Source of the DNA: Halieaceae bacterium UBA5085
GTDB taxonomy: Bacteria > Pseudomonadota > Gammaproteobacteria > Pseudomonadales > Halieaceae
Length of the DNA: 64,000 nucleotides
Reading direction: 5' to 3'
NCBI GenBank assembly: GCA_002414665.1
Contig: DIAF01000046.1
Location: forward strand, 61,349-125,348
The number at the start of each line of letters is the position of its first letter. The stretch's first letter is position 1. Shown here in pieces: positions 27,679-35,693 of this stretch. The position numbers and the translations under genes were made by a program. The notes under the pieces were generated by a model. The model saw nothing but the letters and a program-made list of their open reading frames with translations. It was not told the origin of the DNA and searched no databases.

Positions 27679-28884
27679 TTACTTGGGCAAACCCAGAATG
27701 TGCTCTGCAATGATATTGGCCTGCACCTGGCTGGTGCCGCCGCCGATGGTGGCGGAAAAACTGTTCAGGTACGCCCGCTGCCAGAAGCCGCCCTGGCGCG
27801 CCGCCGTGTCGCCCACATACAGGCCACCGTCTGCCCCCTGCAGATTGATGGCCATCTGGCGCATGCGCCGCGTGCTCTCGGTAAAACGCAGCTTGTTCGA
27901 CAGTGGCAGCGAGAAGGGGTAGTCCGTGGTCAGCGCCTGGATAGCGGCACGCCGGTCGCAAAGCACCACCGCCTTTTCCTCCATGATCATTTGCACGACA
28001 TGATCACGCACCGCCGGGTCCTGCAGCGCGGGTTCGCCATCGCGCTCGACGTCTGCCAATTCGGCAATCATGTCATCAATCGCAATGCGCACGAACGCCA
28101 GGCCACCCGCCGCTCCGGCTTCCGCACCGCGCTCATACTGCAGCGTGCGCATGGCGATTTTCCAGCCCTGTCCCTCCTCGCCCATCAAGCAGCTGGCGGG
28201 GATGCGCGCATCGGTGAAAAAGGTTTCGGTAAAGCCGTACTCCCCGGTGAGCTTGCGTATCGGCCGCGGGTCTATACCCGGCACCTGCATCGGCGCCAGA
28301 AAGAACGACAGGCCATCGTACTTGCGCTCCACCTGAGGATTGGTGCGCGCGAGCAGGATCATGTATTTCGCGAAGTTGCCCATGGTGGTCCAGATCTTGG
28401 TTCCGTTGAGCACGTATTCATCACCTTCGCGCCGGGCCCGTAACTGCGCACTGCCGAGGTCGGAACCGTGGTCCGGTTCGGAAAACCCCTGGCACCAGAT
28501 GTCCTCGCCCGACAGAATGCCTTTCAGATAGCGCGCTTTCTCGGCTTCCGTACCGATGTCGTTGATCAGCGGCCCCGCCCAGCCCAGGCCGATCACGTTG
28601 AAGCAGATGGGCACGCCATGGCGACGCATTTCCTGATCGGCAATGGACTGGTACACAGGGTCCTGGCCCTGACCGCCGTACTGCCGCGGCCACGCCATAC
28701 CCAGGTAGCCCGCCGACCACACCTTGTGCTGCCACTCACGGAGGAAATCCAGCTGTTGCTCGCTGCCGACCTCCATAAAGGACTGCGGCAAGAGGAATCC
28801 GGGATCCGCTGGCCGGTTGGCCTGCATCCAGGCCCCCACCTGTTGCCGAAATTCCGCCTTCTCTCGATCACTCACCTGACTCAC
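27679..28884 (-). CDS. Acyl-CoA dehydrogenase (FadE-type, likely catalytic subunit)
   Basis: A 401-residue flavoprotein that oxidises acyl-CoA thioesters to 2,3-enoyl-CoA. Visible family segments are GFSEPDHGSDLGSAQLRA (FAD and substrate region), NGTKIWTTMGNFAKYMILLA, and FSATIGGGTSQVQANIIAEH at the end. At the MCAD Glu position it has Gly (IGGGTS), but a Glu is present in LQYERGAEAG, the position used in isovaleryl-type and related enzymes. The start is GTG at 28884 with a GAGGAG site. The next gene's ribosome site overlaps its stop, so the two are probably translated together and assemble. Chain type, steroid side chain or branched isoprenoid, is a guess from the FadE26/28-like look. Confidence 0.9.
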   Translation of the reverse strand: MSQVSDREKAEFRQQVGAWMQANRPADPGFLLPQSFMEVGSEQQLDFLREWQHKVWSAGYLGMAWPRQYGGQGQDPVYQSIADQEMRRHGVPICFNVIGLGWAGPLINDIGTEAEKARYLKGILSGEDIWCQGFSEPDHGSDLGSAQLRARREGDEYVLNGTKIWTTMGNFAKYMILLARTNPQVERKYDGLSFFLAPMQVPGIDPRPIRKLTGEYGFTETFFTDARIPASCLMGEEGQGWKIAMRTLQYERGAEAGAAGGLAFVRIAIDDMIAELADVERDGEPALQDPAVRDHVVQMIMEEKAVVLCDRRAAIQALTTDYPFSLPLSNKLRFTESTRRMRQMAINLQGADGGLYVGDTAARQGGFWQRAYLNSFSATIGGGTSQVQANIIAEHILGLPK

Positions 28885-28911
28885 AGCGTACTCCTCGTCA
28901 ACGTTAGGGCG

Positions 28912-29544
28912 TTAAACAACATCGGGCAGGACCAGGGGCTCAGCGTGGGCATTGGCGCGCTGGAAGCCCGGGCGCGCCATGAGGCGTTGCAGATAGGCGG
29001 CCGTCGCGGGCTTGTAGTACTTGTCGAGGTGCAGCATACAACCCAGAAACAGTGCATAGCCGACGGCGATATCCGCCACGGTAAAGCGTTCCGCCACCAG
29101 GTACTCCTGGCGCTCGATGCACTCGTCGAGGCGCCGCAGGCGGGCCCGAAACCACTTCGCGTAGTCATCCGCTACCGCGCGCTTCGCCGGATCCGGTTCG
29201 AAAAAGTAATAGCGCAGGGCGATGGTCTGGGGAAACGTGAGTGTGGCATCGCTGTGGTGCAGCCAGTTCAGATAGGCGCCATACTCGGGGTGCTCCGGAC
29301 GCAGCCCCAAGCCCCGATCTTCGTAGCGGTCTACCAGATACTGGCAAATACCCACCGACTCCGTCATCACCGTATCGCCGTCTACAAAGTAGGGCACCGT
29401 GCCCAGACTGTTCACTTTGAGAAAATCCGGCTGCATCACCCGCGGAGGGAACGGCAGCACCTCCAGTTCAAAATCCAGCCCCAGCTCTTCCAGCGTCCAC
29501 AGGGGACGCAGCGAGCGGGCGCCGCCGCAGTGCCATAGTTTCAT
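28912..29544 (-). CDS. Glutathione S-transferase family protein
   Basis: A 210-residue soluble protein with the thioredoxin-like GST N-domain (MKLWHCGGARSLRPLWTLEE, then VNSLGTVPYFVDGDTVMTES with the cis-Pro and glutathione-binding ES) and an all-helical C-domain (AERFTVADIAVGYALFLG). The N-terminal Ser of GGARSLRP may be the activating residue. The ATG at 29544 lies one base after the previous stop; the 75-residue upstream frame extension has no homology and is rejected. It sits inside an acyl-CoA dehydrogenase operon, so a role in conjugating or isomerising a reactive CoA-derived intermediate is possible but not shown. Confidence 0.88.
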   Translation of the reverse strand: MKLWHCGGARSLRPLWTLEELGLDFELEVLPFPPRVMQPDFLKVNSLGTVPYFVDGDTVMTESVGICQYLVDRYEDRGLGLRPEHPEYGAYLNWLHHSDATLTFPQTIALRYYFFEPDPAKRAVADDYAKWFRARLRRLDECIERQEYLVAERFTVADIAVGYALFLGCMLHLDKYYKPATAAYLQRLMARPGFQRANAHAEPLVLPDVV

Positions 29545-29545
29545 C

Positions 29546-30718
29546 TCAGACTCCGTACTGGCGCGCCGCCAGGTCACGCATGATCTCTTCCGAGCCGCCG
29601 CCAATGGCATTGACCCGAACCTCGCGGTAAATCCGTTCAACGCGACTGCCGCGCATGTAGCCAATGCCACCGAGAATCTGCATCGCTTCGCGGGCACAGA
29701 ACTCCACCGTCTCACTGGCCTGCACCTTGAGCAGCGCGATATCGCCCGGGTTCGCCGCGCCCGCTTCAATCGTTTCGTAGCACAGCCGTATGTAGGCCTG
29801 GGTGGCGTTGATCTTCTGTTTCATCTGCGCAATCTTGTGGCGAATGACCTGATGATCCGCCAGGCGCTTGCCGAAGGTACGGCGCTCGCGGGCCCAGGCC
29901 ACTGCCTCTTCCAGGCAAACACGTGCCATCGCTTCCATGCCGGCGGCCATCGCCATACGTTCGCCGTTAAAGTTCGTCATGATAACCCAGAAACCCTGGT
30001 TCTCCGGCCCGATCAACTGGTCTGCGGGAACGCGCACGTTGTCAAAATACAGGGTTGCGGTGTCTGATGCCCACCATCCCTGCTTACGGGTCAGCGGCGT
30101 ACGACTGAAGCCCTCGGCGTCAGTGGGGATGAGCAGCATGGAGACGCCCTTGCTACCCTCGCCACCCGTGCGCACCGCGGTGGACACCCAGTCGGCGCGC
30201 ATCCCCCCTGTGATGTAGGTTTTGGAGCCGTTGACGACGTAAAAGTCACCGTCGCGCACCGCCGTTGTAGCGAGGCTGGCCACATCGGAGCCGCCCCCGG
30301 GTTCGGTAATGCCCAGGGCGATATGCTTCTGGCCGGCCAGCACCGGCGGAGCCACCCGCTGTTTCATCTCTTCGGAGCCCCAGTGGATCACCGGCGGCAG
30401 GCCAATACCGTGCACCATGAGACTGGCGGGGATACCGCCGGCGCCGATACGCGCCAGTTCTTCCTGGGTGATCCATGCGTGCCAGCTGTCGATGCCGTCA
30501 CTGGTGCCGCCGTAGGCTTCCGGATAGCCAAGCCCCAGTAGTCCTACAGCGGCGGCCTTGGGCCAGAGCGCCGCTGGAATCTCGCCCGCCTCGTCCCAGT
30601 CATCGGCAAACGGCATGATTTCGCTGTCGATGAAACGGCGCAACTGCGTACGCCAGGCTTCGTGTTCTTCCCTGCACCAGGGGTTGGGTAATCGTGCACT
30701 GTCAAAATCCAGGGACAT
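29546..30718 (-). CDS. Acyl-CoA dehydrogenase (isovaleryl/long-chain type active site)
   Basis: A 390-residue dehydrogenase and the first gene of the minus-strand fatty-acid or isoprenoid array. It contains ITEPGGGSDVASLATTAVR, VVNGSKTYITGGMRADW, ERRTFGKRLADHQVIRHKI, and REAMQILGGIGYMRGSRVER. The MCAD catalytic Glu is replaced by Gly in AIGGGSEEIMRD, while Glu is present in NGERMAMAAG, the helix-G position used by isovaleryl-CoA and long-chain dehydrogenases, so it should be active. The ATG at 30718 has an AGAGGA site. The array order is dehydrogenase, GST, dehydrogenase pair, then two ABC1 kinases. Homologues act on branched or long acyl-CoAs. Confidence 0.92.
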   Translation of the reverse strand: MSLDFDSARLPNPWCREEHEAWRTQLRRFIDSEIMPFADDWDEAGEIPAALWPKAAAVGLLGLGYPEAYGGTSDGIDSWHAWITQEELARIGAGGIPASLMVHGIGLPPVIHWGSEEMKQRVAPPVLAGQKHIALGITEPGGGSDVASLATTAVRDGDFYVVNGSKTYITGGMRADWVSTAVRTGGEGSKGVSMLLIPTDAEGFSRTPLTRKQGWWASDTATLYFDNVRVPADQLIGPENQGFWVIMTNFNGERMAMAAGMEAMARVCLEEAVAWARERRTFGKRLADHQVIRHKIAQMKQKINATQAYIRLCYETIEAGAANPGDIALLKVQASETVEFCAREAMQILGGIGYMRGSRVERIYREVRVNAIGGGSEEIMRDLAARQYGV

Positions 30719-30828
30719 GGGTCCTCTCCAGGCGGTCCTCTCGGGCGAGCCGGTATAGTAAGGGAAGCCTCGCCGGGATGCATGCCCTGCAGGCTGCGCG
30801 GCCCCTCGCAGGCATGATCGCCGGCCCG

Positions 30829-32529
30829 CTAGGAGACCAACGCCAGGACCTCCCGAAGCTCCCGATGCGCGGCACCGATCTCGCGCAACTCCCGGCGCGC
30901 CCGCTGCGCCAGAGTCGCCGCTGCGCGGTCACCCAGCGCCAACACCTCTGCCCGCAGCAGCCAGTCCTGAGGGCGGGCATCAAGTGCCCTGACCACCGGG
31001 GCCTGGTCCCCACCCTGCGCCAGCGCCGCTACCGAGAGGTAGGCCTCTTCCAATTCGGCATCAGGCGCTGCGCGCGGGGAACGCCCACTGACAACGGGCT
31101 GGTAAAGCTGGTACTTTTCGCGGTCCGCGCTGCCGCCAAACACTGAGCAGATTGTCCCGCCCACCGTCATGTCATAACGCCCCCACGCCGGCTCGAACAG
31201 TACCTGACCCCGCAGGTCGGTCACCGTGCAATCGCGGAAGCTGAGCAGCAGGTTGCGGTGTTCCTGCCGCAGCACATCCTGCAGGTACCCGCGCACGGTG
31301 ATGCCCGACAGAAACTCCAGGCAAACCGGCTGCCCAATGCGTATGTCATGCGCCTTCAGTTCGTCCACCGAATACTCGGACAGACAGCGGGTGAAGTCCT
31401 TCAGCCTGCCAATTGGCGAGCCAAAGCCCTCGGCGTGCGCTGTCGTGCCGTGTCCATAGATCTCCGTGCCCCGGAAAGCGATCTGGGTCGGCCCCGTGCA
31501 CTGCATATAAATCGCCTTGCCAACCACATCGCACAACACCGACGTGAAACAGCCGCTCACCTGCACCCCGCTGTCGTATTCCGCGGTACACACGGTGCCA
31601 GCTGTAATCGCCTGACGCAGCGCCGCTGCGCCCCCCACGCGATACGCCATGGTCGCAGCGAACTCCTCCAGCACCTGGCTCAGATGCCGACAGCTGCGTG
31701 TGACATACAGCTGTGGCTGCTCCCGGGTGATGTCATAGGGTCGCGATACTGCGTCCACCGTGAGTGGCAATTTACGCACCCGCAGATCGTCCAGGCAATG
31801 GCGGCTCTCGCCCAGGGAGGACAGCAGCCCCGCCCCGAACAGACGGTAGTCCGCGACGTCACCGACCAGGCCATACTCGACCGTCCACCAGTGCAGGCGC
31901 GCCAGCAAGGCTGCCTCGGAGGGCGTTTCTTCGGCCGCCTGCAGTGCGTTGAGTGTCTGCTCCGCTGCGGCAATGCGTTGCGGATCCACGCCCGGTGTTT
32001 CTTTGAGGATCGAGAGTTCACGGATCGCTTCATATTGTGCGTGATCGCGCCGGGAGGCGATGGCACGCATACCGATCTCGCCAAAGCGCTGCAGGAATTC
32101 CGCGTAGTCGACATCTACGATAAAAGGCGCATGCCCGGCCGCCTCATGCACGATGTCCGGCGCCGGGGTATAGACAACGTGTTCAACACTGCGCATGTCC
32201 AGTGCAATCACCAGCACGCGCAGGGCCTGGAACTCCATGAAAATGGCCGGCGGAATAAAGCCGTCAACCACCACGGCGCGCCAGCCCAACTGCGCGAGGC
32301 AGGCGTTCATTTCATCGATTGACGGAATATGGTCCAGTGCGATGCCAGTACGGGCGAGCCCCTCCAGATACACCGGGTGCGCGGTGGCGCGCAGCTGCCG
32401 CACCAGATGCCGCATGATGAAACGCCAAAGTGCCTGATCCTGCGCCGTATACTGCTCGCGATAATCCTGCACCTCAACAAAGGGCCGCAGGTGCGCCGGC
32501 AGGCTGGCGACCACCTCCTCCTGTGTCAT
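30829..32529 (-). CDS. Large aromatic amino acid hydroxylase (phenylalanine hydroxylase-like)
   Basis: A 566-residue relative of pterin-dependent phenylalanine hydroxylase. The iron triad is His128 and His133 in PDIVHEAAGHAPF and Glu218 in HWWTVEYGLV. In compact bacterial enzymes of about 280 residues the second His and the Glu are about 41 apart; here they are 85 apart because of a charged helical insertion (about 160-210). Another roughly 270 residues follow the catalytic core. They include GTEIYGHGTTAHAEGFGSP and a beta-rich segment of unknown role. Similar long enzymes occur in Bacteroidetes and some gammaproteobacteria. The gene overlaps the MarR regulator by four bases (ATGA). No PhhB dehydratase is adjacent. 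The product should be tyrosine from phenylalanine, but other aromatic substrates are possible. Confidence 0.88.
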   Translation of the reverse strand: MTQEEVVASLPAHLRPFVEVQDYREQYTAQDQALWRFIMRHLVRQLRATAHPVYLEGLARTGIALDHIPSIDEMNACLAQLGWRAVVVDGFIPPAIFMEFQALRVLVIALDMRSVEHVVYTPAPDIVHEAAGHAPFIVDVDYAEFLQRFGEIGMRAIASRRDHAQYEAIRELSILKETPGVDPQRIAAAEQTLNALQAAEETPSEAALLARLHWWTVEYGLVGDVADYRLFGAGLLSSLGESRHCLDDLRVRKLPLTVDAVSRPYDITREQPQLYVTRSCRHLSQVLEEFAATMAYRVGGAAALRQAITAGTVCTAEYDSGVQVSGCFTSVLCDVVGKAIYMQCTGPTQIAFRGTEIYGHGTTAHAEGFGSPIGRLKDFTRCLSEYSVDELKAHDIRIGQPVCLEFLSGITVRGYLQDVLRQEHRNLLLSFRDCTVTDLRGQVLFEPAWGRYDMTVGGTICSVFGGSADREKYQLYQPVVSGRSPRAAPDAELEEAYLSVAALAQGGDQAPVVRALDARPQDWLLRAEVLALGDRAAATLAQRARRELREIGAAHRELREVLALVS

Positions 32530-33008
32530 GCAGCATTCTCCGGGCGTGCTGAGCTACCTGACGCGGGGGACATCTCCTGTAATTGAAGATCCAATCGGTC
32601 GAGCAGGTTGAACAGTGTGTCCCGCTCCTCGGGTTGCAGTGGCGCCAGCAACGCCTGCTCCCAAGCCAGCGCCTCCGGTTCAATACGACGAAACATAGCC
32701 AGACCAGACTCACTGAGGCGCAGCAGTGCTGCCCGGCTGTCCCGGTCACAACTGCGACGCTGCAGCAGACTGCGCTCGGCGAGGCCGGCGACCGCCCGCG
32801 AGACCTGGACCTTGTCCAGTGTCGTGAGTTCGGTAACCTGACGTGCCTGCAGCTCACCGTGCTCGGCAAGCGTGACCAGCACACGCCACTGGGGAATACT
32901 CAGGCCAAACCGGTCACTGTAGATGCGCGAGAGGGAAACGCTGATTTTGCGTGCCAGGCTGTTACATCGGTAGGGCAGGAATCGTGCGAGGGAAAGGGAA
33001 TTCGGCAT
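32526..33008 (-). CDS. MarR-family transcriptional regulator
   Basis: A 160-residue winged-helix regulator. Residues about 35-105 carry the MarR DNA-binding domain: GLSIPQWRVLVTLAEHG, the recognition region LDKVQVSRAVAGLAERSLL and the wing RRSCDRDSRAALLRLSESG. MarR proteins bind short palindromes as dimers and release them when aromatic or phenolic ligands bind. It is the first gene of a two-gene operon with the aromatic amino acid hydroxylase. A promoter with a 34-bp inverted repeat over its -35 box lies just upstream, so autoregulation and control of the hydroxylase by an aromatic compound is the simplest reading. The start ATG at 33008 has an AGGTG site. Confidence 0.92.
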   Translation of the reverse strand: MPNSLSLARFLPYRCNSLARKISVSLSRIYSDRFGLSIPQWRVLVTLAEHGELQARQVTELTTLDKVQVSRAVAGLAERSLLQRRSCDRDSRAALLRLSESGLAMFRRIEPEALAWEQALLAPLQPEERDTLFNLLDRLDLQLQEMSPASGSSARPENAA

Positions 33009-33037
33009 GGGGCACCTGCAAGCGGGGACAGGCCCTG

Positions 33038-33067
33038 AGTATACGCCCCGGGGAAAGTGGTTTCCAA
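33038..33067 (-). promoter_or_regulatory. Promoter of the marR-hydroxylase operon
   Basis: On the minus strand -35 TTGGAA (33067-33062), an 18-base spacer and -10 TATACT (33043-33038) precede the ATG at 33008. The predicted transcript start is near 33031. The -35 box is inside the centre of the inverted repeat listed next. Confidence 0.7.
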
Positions 33068-33083
33068 TGCAACCAAATTCCCC
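33050..33083. promoter_or_regulatory. 34-bp inverted repeat, probable MarR operator
   Basis: Left arm GGGGAAAGTGGTT (33050-33062) and right arm AACCAAATTCCCC (33071-33083) are complementary at 11 of 13 positions, separated by eight bases. The site covers the -35 element of the marR operon and ends 15 bases before the stop of the M20 hydrolase gene. Its length and position fit an autoregulatory repressor site. Confidence 0.6.
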
Positions 33084-33098
33084 GAAGCCACGCCTCTG

Positions 33099-34529
33099 TT
33101 ACTTACGATAGTCCAGCGGCGGCTCACGATCACCCAACAGCGGGCGATAGCTGAAATCTTCTCCCCGACGCTGCTCGAATTCGCTGCGTGCGGCACGCAA
33201 CAGCTGCGGTTGCTGAAACAGGTCCGCCGCGGTGAGCGCGAGGGTTTTGGCCGCCACCATCATACCTTTGACGCCGATATCAGTGCCGCCCGCGGCAATC
33301 GCCTGCCATGTGTGTGGCGCAGTGCCCGGTACCCAGGTCGCCGCACGCATCTCGGTTGTCGGCACCACCCAGCTCACATCTCCCACATCCGTCGAGCCCA
33401 TACTGCGCGATGGGGCGAAGGGTTCTATGCGCGCCGCGGCAGCAGCCAGATCCGCCTCGCTGCGGGCCAGTGACTCGGCCAACGTGTTGGCAAAAGCCAG
33501 ATCGCGCGCGCTGTACTGCACACCCCCGACCTGCAACAGGCGCTCGTACATGGTCTTGGCCAGGGTCTCGTTGGGGAGCACGCTGTGGTTGCCGTGAATC
33601 ACCTCATAGCTCACTTCCGTGCCGGTGCCCATTGCCGCGCCTTCGGCAGTCGCGACCAGCCTTTCCCAGAGCTCTTCCAAAGTTGCTGCCTCGGGATGCC
33701 GCAAGTAGTAGAAAGACTCAGCAAAGTCCGGCACCACGTTCGGCGCCGAGCCACCGCTGGTGATCACATAGTGCATGCGCACTTCCTGTGGCATATGTTC
33801 GCGCAACATGTTGGCCATGATATTCATCGCCTCCACGCCATCCAGCGCGGAGCGCCCGCGCTCCGGGGCCACGGCGGCATGCGACGACACACCGCGAAAG
33901 CGGAACTTGGCGGACTTGTTGGCCAGCGTTGTGGCGGGGTTGGACTGATTGCGATCTGACGGATGCCACACCAGCACCGAATCAACGTCCTCAAACAGGC
34001 CGGCTCGCACCATGTATACCTTGCCGGAGCCCCCCTCCTCCGCCGGCGTGCCGTACAGCCGAACGGTACCACGTACACCGTTTTCCTCCATCCAGTGACG
34101 CACGGCGACCGCCGCGGCCACCGAGCCAGCACCGAACAGGTGGTGACCGCAGGCGTGGCCGCTGTGCTTCTCCGCTGCGGGCTCCCTTACCGGTGCCGCG
34201 GTCTGGGAAATGCCGGGCAACGCATCGAATTCAGCCAGCAGGCCGATTACCGGGGCACCACTGCCATAGCTGGCGACAAAGGCCGTGGGCAGTCCGGCCA
34301 CGCCGGTCTCAATGCTGAACCCCTCGCGGGCCAGCGTGTCCTGCAGCAGGGCGCTGCTCTCATTCTCCAGGTAGCCGAGCTCGGCCTTGTCCCAGAGAGA
34401 GAGTGCCAGCCTGGCGTAGTGCGGCTGTTCACGATCAAGCCTGACGAGCATGCTCTCCTCGTCGCCGCCCTGTGCTCCACTGGCAATCAGGGCTGTGGTG
34501 AGCGCCGCAATGGCGGTGAATCTCTGCAT
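33099..34529 (-). CDS. M20-family amidohydrolase/peptidase, exported
   Basis: A 476-residue metallohydrolase of the M20D (AbgB/aminoacylase-like) group. The ATG at 34529 has a GGAGG site and begins a Sec signal peptide (TAIAALTTALIASGAQG). The dinuclear metal site is visible in LLAEFDALPGIS, SGHACGHHLFGAG and LYGTPAEEGGSGK, which carries the catalytic Glu pair; later VSSHAAVAPERGRSALDG marks the dimerisation lid. AbgB relatives cleave p-aminobenzoyl-glutamate or N-acyl amino acids. A signal peptide is less usual for this group and places it in the periplasm. It is divergent from the UbiA-type gene and converges on the MarR operon promoter. The substrate is unknown. Confidence 0.88.
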   Translation of the reverse strand: MQRFTAIAALTTALIASGAQGGDEESMLVRLDREQPHYARLALSLWDKAELGYLENESSALLQDTLAREGFSIETGVAGLPTAFVASYGSGAPVIGLLAEFDALPGISQTAAPVREPAAEKHSGHACGHHLFGAGSVAAAVAVRHWMEENGVRGTVRLYGTPAEEGGSGKVYMVRAGLFEDVDSVLVWHPSDRNQSNPATTLANKSAKFRFRGVSSHAAVAPERGRSALDGVEAMNIMANMLREHMPQEVRMHYVITSGGSAPNVVPDFAESFYYLRHPEAATLEELWERLVATAEGAAMGTGTEVSYEVIHGNHSVLPNETLAKTMYERLLQVGGVQYSARDLAFANTLAESLARSEADLAAAAARIEPFAPSRSMGSTDVGDVSWVVPTTEMRAATWVPGTAPHTWQAIAAGGTDIGVKGMMVAAKTLALTAADLFQQPQLLRAARSEFEQRRGEDFSYRPLLGDREPPLDYRK

Positions 34530-34638
34530 GGTATATGCCTCCGTGAGCTTAAGCGGGGTTTTCGCCACCTTACCATCGCAGGCGACGCGATGCCTGATAT
34601 GCTTGCAGGCCAGAAGATCGTGAGCAAGGCCTGTCGAC

Positions 34639-35628
34639 GTGGTAAATCTCAGATTGTGGGCAGCCGCCCTGAATGGAATGCCCGGTGTGACCACTGAGCA
34701 ATGGGCGCAACTGGACCCCGTGGCTCGATGGCTGCTGGCTTGCAGGGCATCAGTGCTGTTCATGACACTGACCGCGGCCATGCTCGGCGGGTTGCTGGCC
34801 TGGCGCGCCGGCAGTTTCGACCCGCTCTTCTGGTTTGCCTGTGCGACCGGCCTGTTGTTCGCACACGCCAGCAATAACCTGCTCAACGATTACACCGATT
34901 CCCGCCGGGGTATTGACCGCGGCAATTACTACCGCAATCAGTACGGCGTGCACGTCCTGGAAGACGGCCTGATGAGCGAGGCGCAATTCTGGCGCTATTT
35001 CGCTTTCACCGCCGGGGTCGCTCTGGCGCTGGGCCTCTGGCTGGTGAGCGAACGCAGCGGGCCGACACTGGCGCTGTTGCTGGCCGGCGCCTTCTTTGTG
35101 CTGTTTTACACGTGGCCGTTGAAATACATCGGCCTTGGAGAGCCTGCCGTGCTTCTGGTGTGGGGGCCGTTGATGGTGGGGGGCACCTACTTCGTGGTAT
35201 CCGGCGAATGGAGCAACGAGGTGGCATGGCTCAGTCTGGTGTTCGCACTGGGGCCCACTACCGTGCTGTTCGGGAAACACATCGACAAACTCGGCGCCGA
35301 CCGCGCCAGGGGTGTCCACACCCTGCCGGTATTGCTGGGCGAGAAGCGCGCGCGGGGCACAACCGCCGCCCTGCTGCTGGCGCAATACGCGCTGACGCTG
35401 GGGCTGGTCCTGACGCAGGCATTTGGCTGGCCGCTGTTGCTGGTATTTGCCAGCGTCCCCGCCCTGCAGAAAACATTGCGGTCACTGCGCGCGAGCAAGC
35501 CGGAGACCCGGCCGGCAGCCTACTCGGCAGCGCTTTGGCCACTCTGGTTCTCCGCAGCCTGTTTCCGCCACACGCGTCAGTTCACGCCGTTGTTCCTCAC
35601 CGGCGTGCTTGTCGATACGCTGTTATAA
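34639..35628 (+). CDS. UbiA-family prenyltransferase (MenA-like)
   Basis: A 329-residue polytopic membrane protein with eight or nine helices. The first Asp-rich motif is NNLLNDYTDSRRGID and the second is GKHIDKLGADRARGVHTLP, matching the N-D-x-x-D and D-x-x-x-D magnesium-diphosphate sites of UbiA/MenA enzymes. These transfer a polyprenyl chain onto an aromatic acceptor in quinone or related lipid synthesis. The start is uncertain: GTG at 34639 has an AAGG site, whereas ATG at 34678 gives a shorter form with no ribosome site. No other quinone gene is adjacent. MenA-like sequence in an expected ubiquinone user is odd, so the acceptor may be another aromatic. Confidence 0.82.
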   Translation: MVNLRLWAAALNGMPGVTTEQWAQLDPVARWLLACRASVLFMTLTAAMLGGLLAWRAGSFDPLFWFACATGLLFAHASNNLLNDYTDSRRGIDRGNYYRNQYGVHVLEDGLMSEAQFWRYFAFTAGVALALGLWLVSERSGPTLALLLAGAFFVLFYTWPLKYIGLGEPAVLLVWGPLMVGGTYFVVSGEWSNEVAWLSLVFALGPTTVLFGKHIDKLGADRARGVHTLPVLLGEKRARGTTAALLLAQYALTLGLVLTQAFGWPLLLVFASVPALQKTLRSLRASKPETRPAAYSAALWPLWFSAACFRHTRQFTPLFLTGVLVDTLL

Positions 35629-35667
35629 AAAAAGGGAGCCACCTTACGGTGACTCCCCGGGGCTCCC
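35627..35667 (-). terminator. Rho-independent terminator for the urcA-like gene
   Basis: On the minus strand GGGAGCC (35667-35661) pairs with GGCTCCC (35640-35634), followed by seven T (35633-35627). The loop is 20 bases and contains a smaller hairpin. The T-tract overlaps the stop codon of the convergent UbiA-type gene. Confidence 0.75.
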
Positions 35668-35693
35668 ACCAGGGGTAGCGGGAGCTGACCTCC

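Noticed and set aside
30781..30816. Imperfect hairpin (CATGCC-c-TGC ... GCAGGCATG) between the hydroxylase and acyl-CoA dehydrogenase genes
   Set aside because: There is no T-run on either strand and the loop is 17 bases, so it was not called a terminator.
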